This document shows positions 1-6,900 of a stretch of DNA of 11,112 bases, one piece after another. Both the position numbers and the translations under genes were made by a program. The notes below the pieces were generated by a model. It ran no database searches. It was not told the DNA's origin and saw only the letters and a list, made by a program, of their open reading frames with translations. Source of the stretch: Prolixibacteraceae bacterium (GTDB lineage Bacteria > Bacteroidota > Bacteroidia > Bacteroidales > Prolixibacteraceae); contig DPCJ01000119.1 in assembly GCA_003516705.1 (NCBI GenBank), positions 1-11,112 of the forward strand, read 5' to 3'. How positions within the stretch are numbered: position 1 is the stretch's first letter; the number at the start of each line of letters is the position of its first letter.

Positions 1-209
1 GGACAGATTTAATTATGAAACTCAAAAGGCATTGTTCTGATGAGGATTTGATTGTAGCCACACTGGCGCATTATTTTCTGGGGCGGATTTACACGAAAAT
101 CGAAAAGCAACCCGAAAAAGGCAGGGTGCATTTTCAGGTTCTCGCCCGAAGATTTCCGCAGAATCGCCTGTTTGACGACCTGGCAAAAGGATTGGTTGTC
201 GATTTTTAA
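1..209 (+). CDS. C-terminal fragment of a TPR-like helical protein (5' end outside window)
   Basis: The reading frame is open from the first base, so this is the tail of a longer gene. An internal ATG exists at 15, but the codons before it (Thr-Asp-Leu-Ile) also read as protein. The roughly 68 visible residues look like a tetratricopeptide-type helix pair: a segment with AHYFLGRIY, then EKGRVHFQVLARRFPQNRLFDDL. The alternating small and aromatic positions, and the closing 'RFPQNRLF' turn, are common in the last TPR of Bacteroidota proteins. TPR proteins act as binding scaffolds; no partner or pathway can be named. The stop codon overlaps the end of the convergent zinc-ribbon gene by four bases, leaving no room for a terminator. 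Family assignment rests on pattern only and could be another alpha-helical repeat. Confidence 0.6.
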   Translation, partial: TDLIMKLKRHCSDEDLIVATLAHYFLGRIYTKIEKQPEKGRVHFQVLARRFPQNRLFDDLAKGLVVDF

Positions 210-622
210 TCCTGAAAAAAAGTATTTGGCTGCTCTTTCTGAAAAGTGCGTTTGCCACATTTGGGACACACAGCTTTTTTGAGCCGGTGAATATTGGTAA
301 GTTTTAACCGCGTGCGACAACTACCACACCTGAATTCACTGCGGTAAACAGGAGTTTCGTCGTTGTACACAACCACCTCTTTTTTGTCGTACAGCGTTTT
401 GCATTTCGGGCATTTGTAAATCTGAAACCCTGATTTCAGGTAAAGTTCATTTTCTGTGGCAGCCAGCTTTTTCAATACCTGGTGGGTTTTGTAATGAAAC
501 AGTTTCTGGCTTTGTTTTAAATACTGGTTCAGCGGTTGCGAGTGCACAAGAAACCCGTGTCCTTCGTTGAAATTTTCTTCGAATCCACAGTGCATGCAAC
601 GATATTTATAAGCGTGTCCCAT
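206..622 (-). CDS. Small zinc-ribbon protein with four CxxC knuckles, function unknown
   Basis: A 138-residue soluble protein with no signal peptide or membrane segment. It has four CxxC pairs: C9/C12 (CMHC), C71/C74 (CPKC), C99/C102 (CGSC) and C119/C122 (CPKC). Such pairs usually bind Zn(II) as treble-clef or ribbon folds, and eight cysteines would serve two sites. The last two pairs are 17 residues apart and form a natural ribbon. The first two are separated by about 58 residues that look helical and Lys/Gln-rich, perhaps an inserted helical domain. I recognise no specific family; nucleic-acid or protein binding is possible, but nothing shows which. It starts at ATG (620-622 on the plus strand), with an A-rich leader and no Shine-Dalgarno sequence. 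It is the only complete reverse-strand gene in the window and converges on the TPR-like gene. The even spacing of cysteines makes a real gene likely. Confidence 0.75.
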   Translation of the reverse strand: MGHAYKYRCMHCGFEENFNEGHGFLVHSQPLNQYLKQSQKLFHYKTHQVLKKLAATENELYLKSGFQIYKCPKCKTLYDKKEVVVYNDETPVYRSEFRCGSCRTRLKLTNIHRLKKAVCPKCGKRTFQKEQPNTFFQD

Positions 623-706
623 AATTTTTCAGCTTGCTTTAAAAATAGGTAAAAATCAGGCTGAAATAGAATGTTTTGCAACAGAAATTTTGTTTTGCAG
701 CTAATG

Positions 707-737
707 CTGAGCTGGTGACTTCGGGTCACCTGCTCAG
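707..737. repeat. Palindromic repeat, copy 1 (REP-like hairpin)
   Basis: An imperfect inverted repeat: left arm CTGAGCTGGTGACT (707-720), right arm ending CACCTGCTCAG (to 737), with a 3-base loop. Of 14 positions, 12 form Watson-Crick pairs, one is T-G and one is a T-T mismatch. The same left arm, base for base, starts the hairpin at 1545-1558. No T-run follows, so it is not a simple terminator. It lies 75 bases before the peroxiredoxin start. The best reading is a dispersed REP-type element. Confidence 0.75.
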
Positions 738-812
738 TAAACGTCAAATGAATGGAAGAAATTGAAACTTTTGGTGCTACTTTTCTGTTTCTAAAATAAA
801 AAATACTAAAAA

Positions 813-1370
813 ATGAAAACAATATTTCTCTTTTTTGTAGCGATTTCGCTCACATTCAATACCTTTTCTCAGGTTGCCATTGGCGACAAAGCGCCTGTTT
901 TTACTGCCACAACCAATGAAGGTTCAACGTGGAAACTGGCCGATTATTTGGGAAAGAAAAACGTGGTGGTTTATTTTTATCCCGCAGCCATGACCGGCGG
1001 TTGCACCAAACAAGCCTGCGCCTACCGGGATGCTCAACCGACTATTGAATCGGCAAATGCCGTGGTTGTGGGTATTAGTGGCGACAACCCTGAGGGTTTG
1101 AAACTTTTCAAAAAAGCCGAAAATCTCAACTTTACCTTGTTAGCCGACGAAAAAGGCGAAATAGCCAGAATGTTTGGTGTGCCTGTAAAAGATGGCGGTA
1201 CTATCACCCGCGAAGTTGAGGGTAAAAGTTATGACCTCACCCGTGGCGCCACTGCCAGCCGCTGGACTTTTATCATCGACAAAAAAGGCAACATCGTTTA
1301 CAAAAACGAACAGGTGGATGCAGCCAAAGATGCCGAAGCTGTGCTGGCATTTCTGAAAAACAGTAAATAA
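813..1370 (+). CDS. Exported thioredoxin-fold peroxiredoxin, PrxQ/BCP type (AhpC/TSA family)
   Basis: It reduces hydrogen peroxide or organic peroxides with a cysteine thiol. Residues 1-19 form a signal peptide (charged start, hydrophobic stretch, then FS before Q20), so it probably acts in the periplasm or at the membrane. The mature protein starts as these proteins do (VAIGDKAPVFTATTNEG). The active site PAAMTGGC fits PxxxTxxC: Pro57, Thr61 and peroxidatic Cys64. Cys69 lies five residues on (GCTKQAC), the PrxQ/BCP spacing of the resolving cysteine, giving an atypical 2-Cys mechanism with an intramolecular disulfide. A conserved Arg precedes the strand WTFIIDKKGNIVYKN. Most BCPs have TPGC where this has TGGC, a mild change. 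At 185 residues it equals a normal BCP plus a leader. It stands alone: palindromic repeats lie on both sides and no partner reductase is visible. The leader just before the ATG is A-rich; a weak -7-like TACTTTTC lies at 778-785. Confidence 0.9.
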   Translation: MKTIFLFFVAISLTFNTFSQVAIGDKAPVFTATTNEGSTWKLADYLGKKNVVVYFYPAAMTGGCTKQACAYRDAQPTIESANAVVVGISGDNPEGLKLFKKAENLNFTLLADEKGEIARMFGVPVKDGGTITREVEGKSYDLTRGATASRWTFIIDKKGNIVYKNEQVDAAKDAEAVLAFLKNSK

Positions 1371-1449
1371 AGTTTTTGTTATTTCGAGAGTGAACTCATT
1401 CTTTGAAATTGGCAAATGATTAAATAAAGAAAGCCGCTTCAATGCTGTC

Positions 1450-1479
1450 ATTTCTCCCCCGAGCGTTCGGGGGAGAAAT
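1450..1479. repeat. Perfect 13-bp-stem hairpin, second palindromic repeat type
   Basis: The left arm ATTTCTCCCCCGA (1450-1462) pairs at all 13 positions with the right arm (1467-1479) around a 4-base loop. The flanks read GTC before and CTCATG after. Elements of this shape, GTCATTTC...GAAATCTC around a variable G/C-rich middle, are familiar as dispersed intergenic repeats in Bacteroidota; that is from memory, not a search. No T-run follows, so a terminator role for the peroxiredoxin gene is weakly supported, though the stem is strong enough to shield the 3' end of the mRNA. Confidence 0.7.
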
Positions 1480-1541
1480 CTCATGTTAAAAGCAGGAGTT
1501 TTCTCTTTTTTTACAACTCGCGGTAAATCATCTTATTTAAG

Positions 1542-1578
1542 CTACTGAGCTGGTGACTCAAAGTCCCCAGCTCAGTAG
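1542..1578. repeat. Palindromic repeat, copy 2 (REP-like hairpin)
   Basis: A 17-position stem, 1542-1558 against 1562-1578, with 16 pairs, one T-C mismatch (1554/1566) and a 3-base loop CAA. Its left arm contains CTGAGCTGGTGACT, identical to the copy at 707-720, and its right arm ends CTCAGTAG, close to CTCAGTAA in copy 1. Loop and right arm differ between copies while both keep pairing, which suggests selection for structure or independent copying from a family. Confidence 0.75.
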
Positions 1579-1621
1579 AACATATACAAATGAACGACAA
1601 TTTGTATCTCATTCCAGATTG

Positions 1622-1660
1622 AAATAAAGCTCAAAATAGCAGGTTAAATGAGCTTTATTT
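1622..1660. terminator. Possible bidirectional intrinsic terminator
   Basis: AAATAAAGCTC (1622-1632) pairs perfectly with 1650-1660 over 11 bp, with a 17-base loop, and T residues continue to 1662. The stem is mostly A/T and the loop long, so it is weaker than the terminators at 8175 and 10471. It lies 250 bases past the peroxiredoxin stop, behind two repeats, and could close that transcript late or isolate the HEPN-MNT operon. Confidence 0.4.
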
Positions 1661-1698
1661 TTAATTGTGTGTTTCCTTAACTTTAGCTAAAAGTCTGC

Positions 1699-1792
1699 AA
1701 ACCAAAAACTTCCTGATTCTGTAATTATTTAGTTCTTATTTTTTTATTCTCATTTGCTCACTTGCATTTAACACAGAACCTATTTCCTGTTA
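1699..1792. repeat. 8-base-periodic element, copy A
   Basis: Aligns with 2641-2737. Shared parts are an opening AACC...AAAACTTYCTGRTTCT block (about 18 of 22 matching), an A/T-rich middle, the 12-mer TTGCATTTAACA (1762-1773) and a tail of about 20 bases ending TTAA. The middle has a T-rich unit returning every 8 bases (from 1717, 1725, 1733 and 1741), more degenerate here than in copy B. It ends just before the HEPN promoter. It may be a mobile leader or promoter-bearing repeat. Confidence 0.55.
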
Positions 1793-1807
1793 AGAATTTG
1801 ATTTGAT

Positions 1808-1815
1808 TATCTTTG
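1808..1815 (+). promoter_or_regulatory. Bacteroidota -7 promoter element for the HEPN-MNT pair
   Basis: TATCTTTG is a full match to TAnnTTTG. It sits 15 bases before the ATG at 1831, implying a very short leader. No clear -33 TTG is found at the usual 19-21 base spacing (CTG lies at 1787-1789). The motif also argues against starting the gene at the TTG at 1813, which falls inside it. Confidence 0.6.
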
Positions 1816-1830
1816 AGAAAAATTCGTGAT

Positions 1831-2229
1831 ATGGACGACCGTATAAATTTAGAGAAGACATTTAATCATTGGATAACAACTTCCGACAATGATTTTAAGA
1901 CGATGATTCATTTATACGATTCGGGAGATTATCATTGGTCGTTGTTTATGGGGCACATTGTAATTGAAAGGCCTCTGAAAGCTTGCGTAGTGAAAGTGAC
2001 AGAAAAACATGCACCATTCTCTCAACACTTAACCAAATTGGCAAATTTATCCGGGCTACAGTTCTCAGAAGAAAATCTCGACTGGTTAGATACAATTACA
2101 ACTTTTAATATGAATGCCCGTTATGACAGCTATAAGGAAGCTTTTTACAAAAAATGCACTTATGATTTTACAACAGAATGGATTGAAAAAATAAAAATTT
2201 TGCAATCATGGATAAAGGAGAAGCTTTAA
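1831..2229 (+). CDS. HEPN-domain protein, probable toxin of a HEPN-MNT pair
   Basis: A 132-residue all-helical protein. It resembles the HEPN family (PF05168 type): a WSLFMGHIVIERPLKA helix (residues 36-51), a conserved His in 'FSQHLTKLANLSGL' (H66), and 'FNMNARYDSYKEAFYKKCT' (92-110) leading to a last helix. HEPN proteins are RNases or RNA-binding proteins, and many are toxins held in check by a neighbouring nucleotidyltransferase. Arg97 matches the invariant Arg of the 'ARYxDY' motif, but no His follows at +5 to +7, so the RX4-6H catalytic motif is absent, as in part of this family. Pro48 in 'ERPLKA' is unusual where relatives carry a helix former. I chose ATG 1831 over TTG 1813 because the upstream start lies in the -7 element. 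The MNT gene overlaps the last 22 bases, so translation is probably coupled. The gene is much more A/T-rich than mfd: 17 G/C in 60 at 1861-1920 against 35 in 60 at 5521-5580. Confidence 0.8.
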   Translation: MDDRINLEKTFNHWITTSDNDFKTMIHLYDSGDYHWSLFMGHIVIERPLKACVVKVTEKHAPFSQHLTKLANLSGLQFSEENLDWLDTITTFNMNARYDSYKEAFYKKCTYDFTTEWIEKIKILQSWIKEKL

Positions 2230-2525
2230 GAATTGCCGGTAAATATGTTGACTCGCTTAGTAGTAAATATGTGATTTTACAGGCCTTTATGTTTGGTTCG
2301 TTTGCAAAAGGAACCAACCACAGTGATAGTGATATTGATATAGCAATTGTAATCAACAATGTTGCTGACATCATTGATACCCAGATTGATATGATGAAAT
2401 TGCGAAGAAAGGTTGATTTGAGGATTGAGCCACATCCGTTTGCCATTGCTGATTTTAACATTGAGAATCCTGTCGTTAACGAAATTCTGAAATCAGGAAT
2501 ACTGATAAAAAACAACATTGACTGA
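2208..2525 (+). CDS. Minimal nucleotidyltransferase (MNT), probable antitoxin partner of HEPN
   Basis: A 105-residue protein of the polymerase-beta nucleotidyltransferase superfamily. The catalytic motif is complete: Gly30-Ser31 in 'FGSFAKG', then Asp42 and Asp44 in 'SDSDIDIAIV', which is GS-x10-DxD. A third likely carboxylate is Asp70 in 'RRKVDLRIEPHPF'. In characterised MntA/HepT pairs the MNT enzyme attaches AMP to a tyrosine of the HEPN toxin and so neutralises it. The same role is inferred here from the intact active site and the gene overlap; it has not been shown for this pair. The start is ATG 2208, inside the last codons of the HEPN gene in another frame, consistent with an obligate two-gene operon. 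The order is HEPN first, MNT second. No DNA-binding domain is visible, so autoregulation would have to be indirect. Confidence 0.85.
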   Translation: MDKGEALRIAGKYVDSLSSKYVILQAFMFGSFAKGTNHSDSDIDIAIVINNVADIIDTQIDMMKLRRKVDLRIEPHPFAIADFNIENPVVNEILKSGILIKNNID

Positions 2526-2875
2526 ATTTTTTTAATGAACCAAGCCCCGAATGATAGCACAGAACCCGAAAGTCAGAAATAAGCCCGCCTCAATGACAAA
2601 GTCGGGCAGGCAACAAAAATTAACAAACCAGTAAATCCTGTAACCCCAAAACTTTCTGGTTCTTAAGTTCTGACCTTCTGCCATTCTAACATTCCGCTTT
2701 TCCTTTTTGCATTTAACAAAAACCTGTTTACTTTTAAACCCGCAACCAAAAACAGAACCGATTGAACGGATATCACAATTCAAAAGAAGCAATCAAAACA
2801 TTGGCTTTTCATCCTAATTGGAAAGTATTATAAATAAATTGTGGGGCATTATAAACAACAAAGAAACTGACAGTT
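2526..2875. other. 350-base gene-free interval between the MNT and nuclease-like genes
   Basis: It holds repeat copy B (2642-2737) and a short inverted repeat GCCCG/CGGGC (2583-2587 and 2603-2607), too weak to call. From about 2763 a frame without an ATG reads NGYHNSKEAIKTLAFHPNWK and stops near 2830; it may be a gene remnant or chance. No clear TAnnTTTG promoter for the gene at 2876 was found. Confidence 0.5.
2642..2737. repeat. 8-base-periodic element, copy B
   Basis: Diverged partner of 1699-1792. Here the period is exact: TTCT or TTCC begins at 2660, 2668, 2676, 2684, 2692 and 2700, six units of consensus TTCTNNNN. The 12-mer TTGCATTTAACA follows at 2707-2718. A sequence one base off the -7 consensus, TACTTTTA, lies at 2729-2736, perhaps a decayed promoter. 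The two copies bracket the HEPN-MNT operon in the same orientation. Confidence 0.6.
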
Positions 2876-3790
2876 ATGGCAAATTATAAAAACAAAGACG
2901 GAAAACTCGAATTGATAAAGGAAAATCCGTTCAAATTAGAAAAGGAAATACAGACAATGACCGAAAAGAATTTAAAACTCATTTTCGGACTTGACTTTGT
3001 AAAATCTGAATTTTCTATGAATAATTTCAGAATAGACACCTTAGCTTTTGACCATGACGCATCTGCTTTTGTGATTATTGAATACAAACGGGATAAGAAT
3101 TTTAGCGTAATTGACCAGGGATATGCTTATTTGTCTTTAATGCTAAATAATAAATCTGACTTCATTTTGGAATATAACGAATGTGGAAAATCAATTTTAA
3201 AAAGGAATGATGTTGATTGGTCGCAATCCAAAGTGATTTTTGTTTCACCCTCTTTTACAACTTATCAAAGAGAAGCGATTAATTTCAAAGATTTGCCGAT
3301 TGAATTATGGGAAGTTAAACGTTATGACAATGAAACTGTAAATTATAGCCAGATTCAGACAAGTGGAGCACAAGAAAGCGTTAAGACAATCTCCCGAAAT
3401 GATGATATTGTAGAGACTGTAAATAAGGAGATTAAGGTTTACACCGAAAAGGAACACTTAGAGGTTGCATCACCTGAGATTCTGGAATTATATGAGTCAA
3501 TTAAAAATGCAATTACAAATCTGGATGGGATTGAGTTGAAACCAACAAAAAAATATATCGCATTTGTAAGTGGTTCTAACATTGTAGACATTCACATTCA
3601 GAAAAAAGCATTGAAAATGTGGATAAATATGTTTAAGGGTGAACTTGACGACCCCAAAGAATTAGCGCGAGACGTAGCCAATATCGGACACTGGGGAAAT
3701 GGTGATTACGAACTGCAAATTCGAGATGATGAAAATATTGAATACATTATGTCATTAATAAAACAATCGTATAAAAGAAACAAAAAATAA
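2876..3790 (+). CDS. PD-(D/E)XK nuclease-like protein with C-terminal DUF5655-type domain
   Basis: A 304-residue soluble protein. The N-terminal half resembles NucS/DUF91-like PD-(D/E)XK folds: Asp54 in 'NFRIDTLAF', then Glu69-x-Lys71 in 'FVIIEYKRDKN', then Gln81 in 'VIDQGYAYLSLML'. These residues sit where D...ExK...Q metal-binding active sites place them. A less conserved linker (about 160-195) leads to a C-terminal region (about 200-300) with 'KPTKKYIAF', 'IVDIHIQKKALKMWIN', 'GELDDPKELARDV' and 'GHWGNGDYEL', the pattern I associate with DUF5655. Proteins of this build are sometimes named 'predicted transport protein' (COG3586), which does not fit an intact nuclease site and no membrane segment. 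The substrate is unknown; DNA cleavage in defence or repair is inference. The start is ATG 2876 after an A-rich leader. It is A/T-rich like the HEPN-MNT genes and unlike mfd. It is probably transcribed separately from the MNT gene, 350 bases away. Confidence 0.8.
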   Translation: MANYKNKDGKLELIKENPFKLEKEIQTMTEKNLKLIFGLDFVKSEFSMNNFRIDTLAFDHDASAFVIIEYKRDKNFSVIDQGYAYLSLMLNNKSDFILEYNECGKSILKRNDVDWSQSKVIFVSPSFTTYQREAINFKDLPIELWEVKRYDNETVNYSQIQTSGAQESVKTISRNDDIVETVNKEIKVYTEKEHLEVASPEILELYESIKNAITNLDGIELKPTKKYIAFVSGSNIVDIHIQKKALKMWINMFKGELDDPKELARDVANIGHWGNGDYELQIRDDENIEYIMSLIKQSYKRNKK

Positions 3791-3955
3791 CCCCACTATA
3801 ACTCGCCTGTCCCTTGTTGGTGCAAATTTGCAATTTGGGCCTTGCTCAACAGAGCAACAATAAAGCAAAATTCAGATCTAAGACCCACGCAAAAGCTATA
3901 ATGTGATTTGCGTATTTGGGCGAAATTAAATTCTACACCTATTCACATTTACTTT

Positions 3956-3963
3956 TATCTTTG
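3956..3963 (+). promoter_or_regulatory. Bacteroidota -7 promoter element for mfd
   Basis: TATCTTTG, a full match to TAnnTTTG, lies 32 bases before the ATG at 3995. No TTG occurs at the expected -33 spacing. Its position inside the longest possible reading frame (TTG start at 3908) supports the shorter protein. Confidence 0.6.
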
Positions 3964-3994
3964 CCCAAAAATTCAGGGTTTGCAACCAAAGCAG

Positions 3995-6900
3995 ATGCTT
4001 CAGCTTTTTCAGGGGCAGCGCAGTTTCAAAGAAGTTTTGAAATGGCTCGATACCCCCCCGGGTGAAAAGATTCACCTGAAAGGACTTATTGGCTCTGCCA
4101 AAACCATTTTGCTTGCCAATCTTTTTAAAAAATCAGGGAAGAATTTCACTGTTTTGCTCAACGACAAAGAGGAAGCCGCCTATTTTTACGACGACCTCAA
4201 CAACCTCGGGTTTGGCGAAAACACGCTGTTTTTTCCCTCGTCGTACAAACGTTCCATTCATTACGGACAACCCGAGCAGGAGCACATTGTGCAACGCACC
4301 GAAGTGCTCAACCGGATTCTTCTGGCTGAAAAACCTTCGATTATAATTACCTATCCCGAGGCGCTTGTTGAAACTGTGATATCGTCGGCGGGCCTCGAAA
4401 AAAACACCTTAAAAGTTTCGCGGGGTGACAAAATTTCCACCGCATTTATCAACGAATTTTTGTACGAGTACGGGTTCGAACGTGTAGATTTTGTTTACGA
4501 ACCCGGCCAGTTTTCGGTGCGCGGCAGCATCGTCGATATTTTTTCGTTTTCGGGCGAAGACCCATTTCGGCTCGATTTTTTTGGCGACGAAGTAGAGTCG
4601 ATACGCACTTTTCACATCGACAGCCAGATTTCGAAAGAGAAGGTGGAGAGCATCACCATCGTTCCCAATATTCAGGATAAAAACATCGATAACAGCCGCG
4701 TTTCGTTTGTCGGATTTTTTCAAACCGAATGTGTGTGGTTTGGCAACAACCTCAACCAGTTTTTTGATTTTGTTTCGAATATTCACCGGCAAACCCTGAT
4801 AGAGAAAGCCGGTGAAGAAGAGATTGGCTCTGCCATTGTTTCGGGCGATGTTTTAAAGGGTCAGCTGAAACAAAAAACAATTGTAGAATTGGGCACCGAC
4901 CCTGCTTTTTTACAGAGTACCGAAATCATTTACCTCAACTCAAAACAACCGCTTTTCAACAAAAACTTCGATTTACTGGCCGAAAACCTGGCCGATTTTG
5001 GAAAAAACGGGTACGGGATTTACATCTTTTTGAGCCAGGAAAAGCAGATTGAGCGGTTGCAGGCCATTTTTGCCGACATCAAATCGGGGGTGAAATTTAC
5101 ACCTGTCAATTTTATATTACACGAGGGTTTTATCGACCATGACCTCAAATTGTGCTGCTACACCGACCACCAGATTTTTGAGCGCTACCACCGGTTCAAC
5201 CTGAAATCGCGGAAGGCTGAAAAGGAAGCTATTTCGATGAAAGAGCTAAACATGCTGCACACTGGCGATTATGTAGTCCACATTGACCATGGTATCGGCA
5301 AGTTTGCCGGCCTGGTAAAAACCGAAGTCAATGGCAAAATGCAGGAAGCCATCCGGTTGGTTTACAAGGATAACGACTCGCTGCTGGTAAGTATTCACGC
5401 GTTACACCGCATCTCAAAATTTAAGGGAAAAGAGGGGGCTGAACCCAACATCAGCAAATTGGGAAGTGGCGCATGGCAAAACCTGAAAAACCGCACAAAA
5501 GCAAAAGTAAAGGACATTGCCAAAGAGCTGATTGCGTTGTATGCGCGGCGCCGCAGCGAGGAAGGATTTGCCTTTTCGCCCGATACCTACCTGCAAAACG
5601 AACTCGAAGCCTCGTTTATTTACGAAGATACCCCCGACCAGGAAAAAGCCACTACCGCGGTAAAAGCCGACATGGAAAAACAGATTCCCATGGACCGGCT
5701 GGTTTGTGGCGACGTGGGTTTTGGCAAAACCGAAGTCGCCATTCGCGCGGCATTTAAAGCTGTAGCCGACAGCAAACAGGTGGCCATTTTGGTGCCCACC
5801 ACCATTCTGGCGTTGCAGCACTACAAAACTTTTTCAGAAAGGTTGAAGAACTTTCCGGTTTCCATAGATTATGTGAGCCGGCTGAAATCGACTGCCGAAA
5901 TTAAGGAGACACTGAAAAATGTGGCTGTCGGTAAAACCGACATTGTGATTGGCACACACCGTTTGGTAAGCGCCGATGTGCGGTTTAAAAACCTCGGATT
6001 GCTGGTGGTGGATGAGGAGCAGAAATTCGGGGTTTCGGTGAAGGAAAAACTGAAACAGTTTAAGGTGAATGTGGATACACTCACACTTACGGCAACGCCG
6101 ATTCCGCGTACGCTGCAGTTTTCGCTGATGGGTGCGCGCGACCTTTCCATCATTCAAACTCCGCCACCCAACCGGATGCCCATCAATACCGAAGTACACG
6201 GGTTTAACGAGCAACTCATCCGCGAAGCCATTACTTACGAAATGGAACGAGGCGGACAGGTATTTTTTATCCACAACCGGGTGGGTAATATTTATGAGGT
6301 GGAAGACACCATCAAAAAAATCGTTCCGGGGGTAAAAACCGGGGTCGGGCATGGTCAAATGGACGGGCCAAAACTCGAAAAAGTGATGCTCGATTTTATC
6401 AACGGAAATTTCGATGTGCTTGTGGCCACAACAATTATTGAGTCGGGGCTTGATATTCCCAACGCCAACACCATCATTATCAATCATGCCGAAAACTTTG
6501 GGCTGAGCGATTTGCACCAGTTGCGTGGTCGGGTTGGGCGCTCGAACCGGAAAGCTTTTTGCTACCTGATTGCACCACCGCTTTCGCTGGTGAATGCCGA
6601 TGCACGCCGCCGGCTGAAAGCCATTGAGGAGTTTGCCGACCTGGGCAGCGGTTTTAACATTGCCATGCAGGACCTCGACATTCGTGGCGCTGGAAATATG
6701 CTGGGAGCCGAACAAAGCGGTTTTATTGCCGACATCGGGTTCGAAACCTACCACCGAATTTTGAATGAAGCAGTTCAGGAACTGAAACAGGAAGAATTTG
6801 CCGGTTTGTTTGATGAGGCCGACCGCCAGCAAACACAGGCTTTCCTCAAACTAAATTATGTAAATGACTGCCAGGTGGATACCGATATGGAACTGCTGTT

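Larger units (their letters stand above)
1371..1830. other. 460-base gene-free interval rich in palindromes and repeats
   Basis: No plausible gene is present. In order it holds: a stretch near 1378-1402 that shares TGTYATTTC with the hairpin at 1450 and may be a decayed relative; the perfect hairpin at 1450-1479; the REP-like hairpin at 1542-1578; a possible bidirectional terminator at 1622-1660; the 8-base-periodic element at 1699-1792; and the promoter at 1808-1815 for the HEPN gene. Confidence 0.7.

Noticed and set aside
2583..2607. GCCCG/CGGGC inverted repeat after the MNT gene as a terminator
   Set aside because: The stem is only 5 bp with a 15-base loop and no T-run.
1699..2737. Integron-type attC sites flanking the HEPN-MNT genes
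   Set aside because: ATTTAAC fits the RYYYAAC half and GTTAAGA is near GTTRRRY, but they lie only about 20 bases apart, without the long imperfect hairpin of attC, and no integrase is visible. Direct periodic repeats explain the similarity better.
3821..3857. Palindrome TGCAAATTTGCA and a small hairpin TTGCTC-AACA-GAGCAA before mfd
   Set aside because: Both are short and A/T-rich, single in the window, and not placed relative to the mfd promoter in a way that suggests an operator; chance is likely in this composition.
3908..3994. N-terminal extension of Mfd from a TTG codon
   Set aside because: The extra 29 residues do not resemble Mfd, and a full -7 element (TATCTTTG) lies within them; the ATG at 3995 fits better.
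5834..6832. 332-codon open frame on the reverse strand inside mfd
   Set aside because: It is fully antisense to the most conserved translocase motifs of mfd, and its translation shows no domain pattern. Long antisense frames arise readily from the codon bias of G/C-richer genes.
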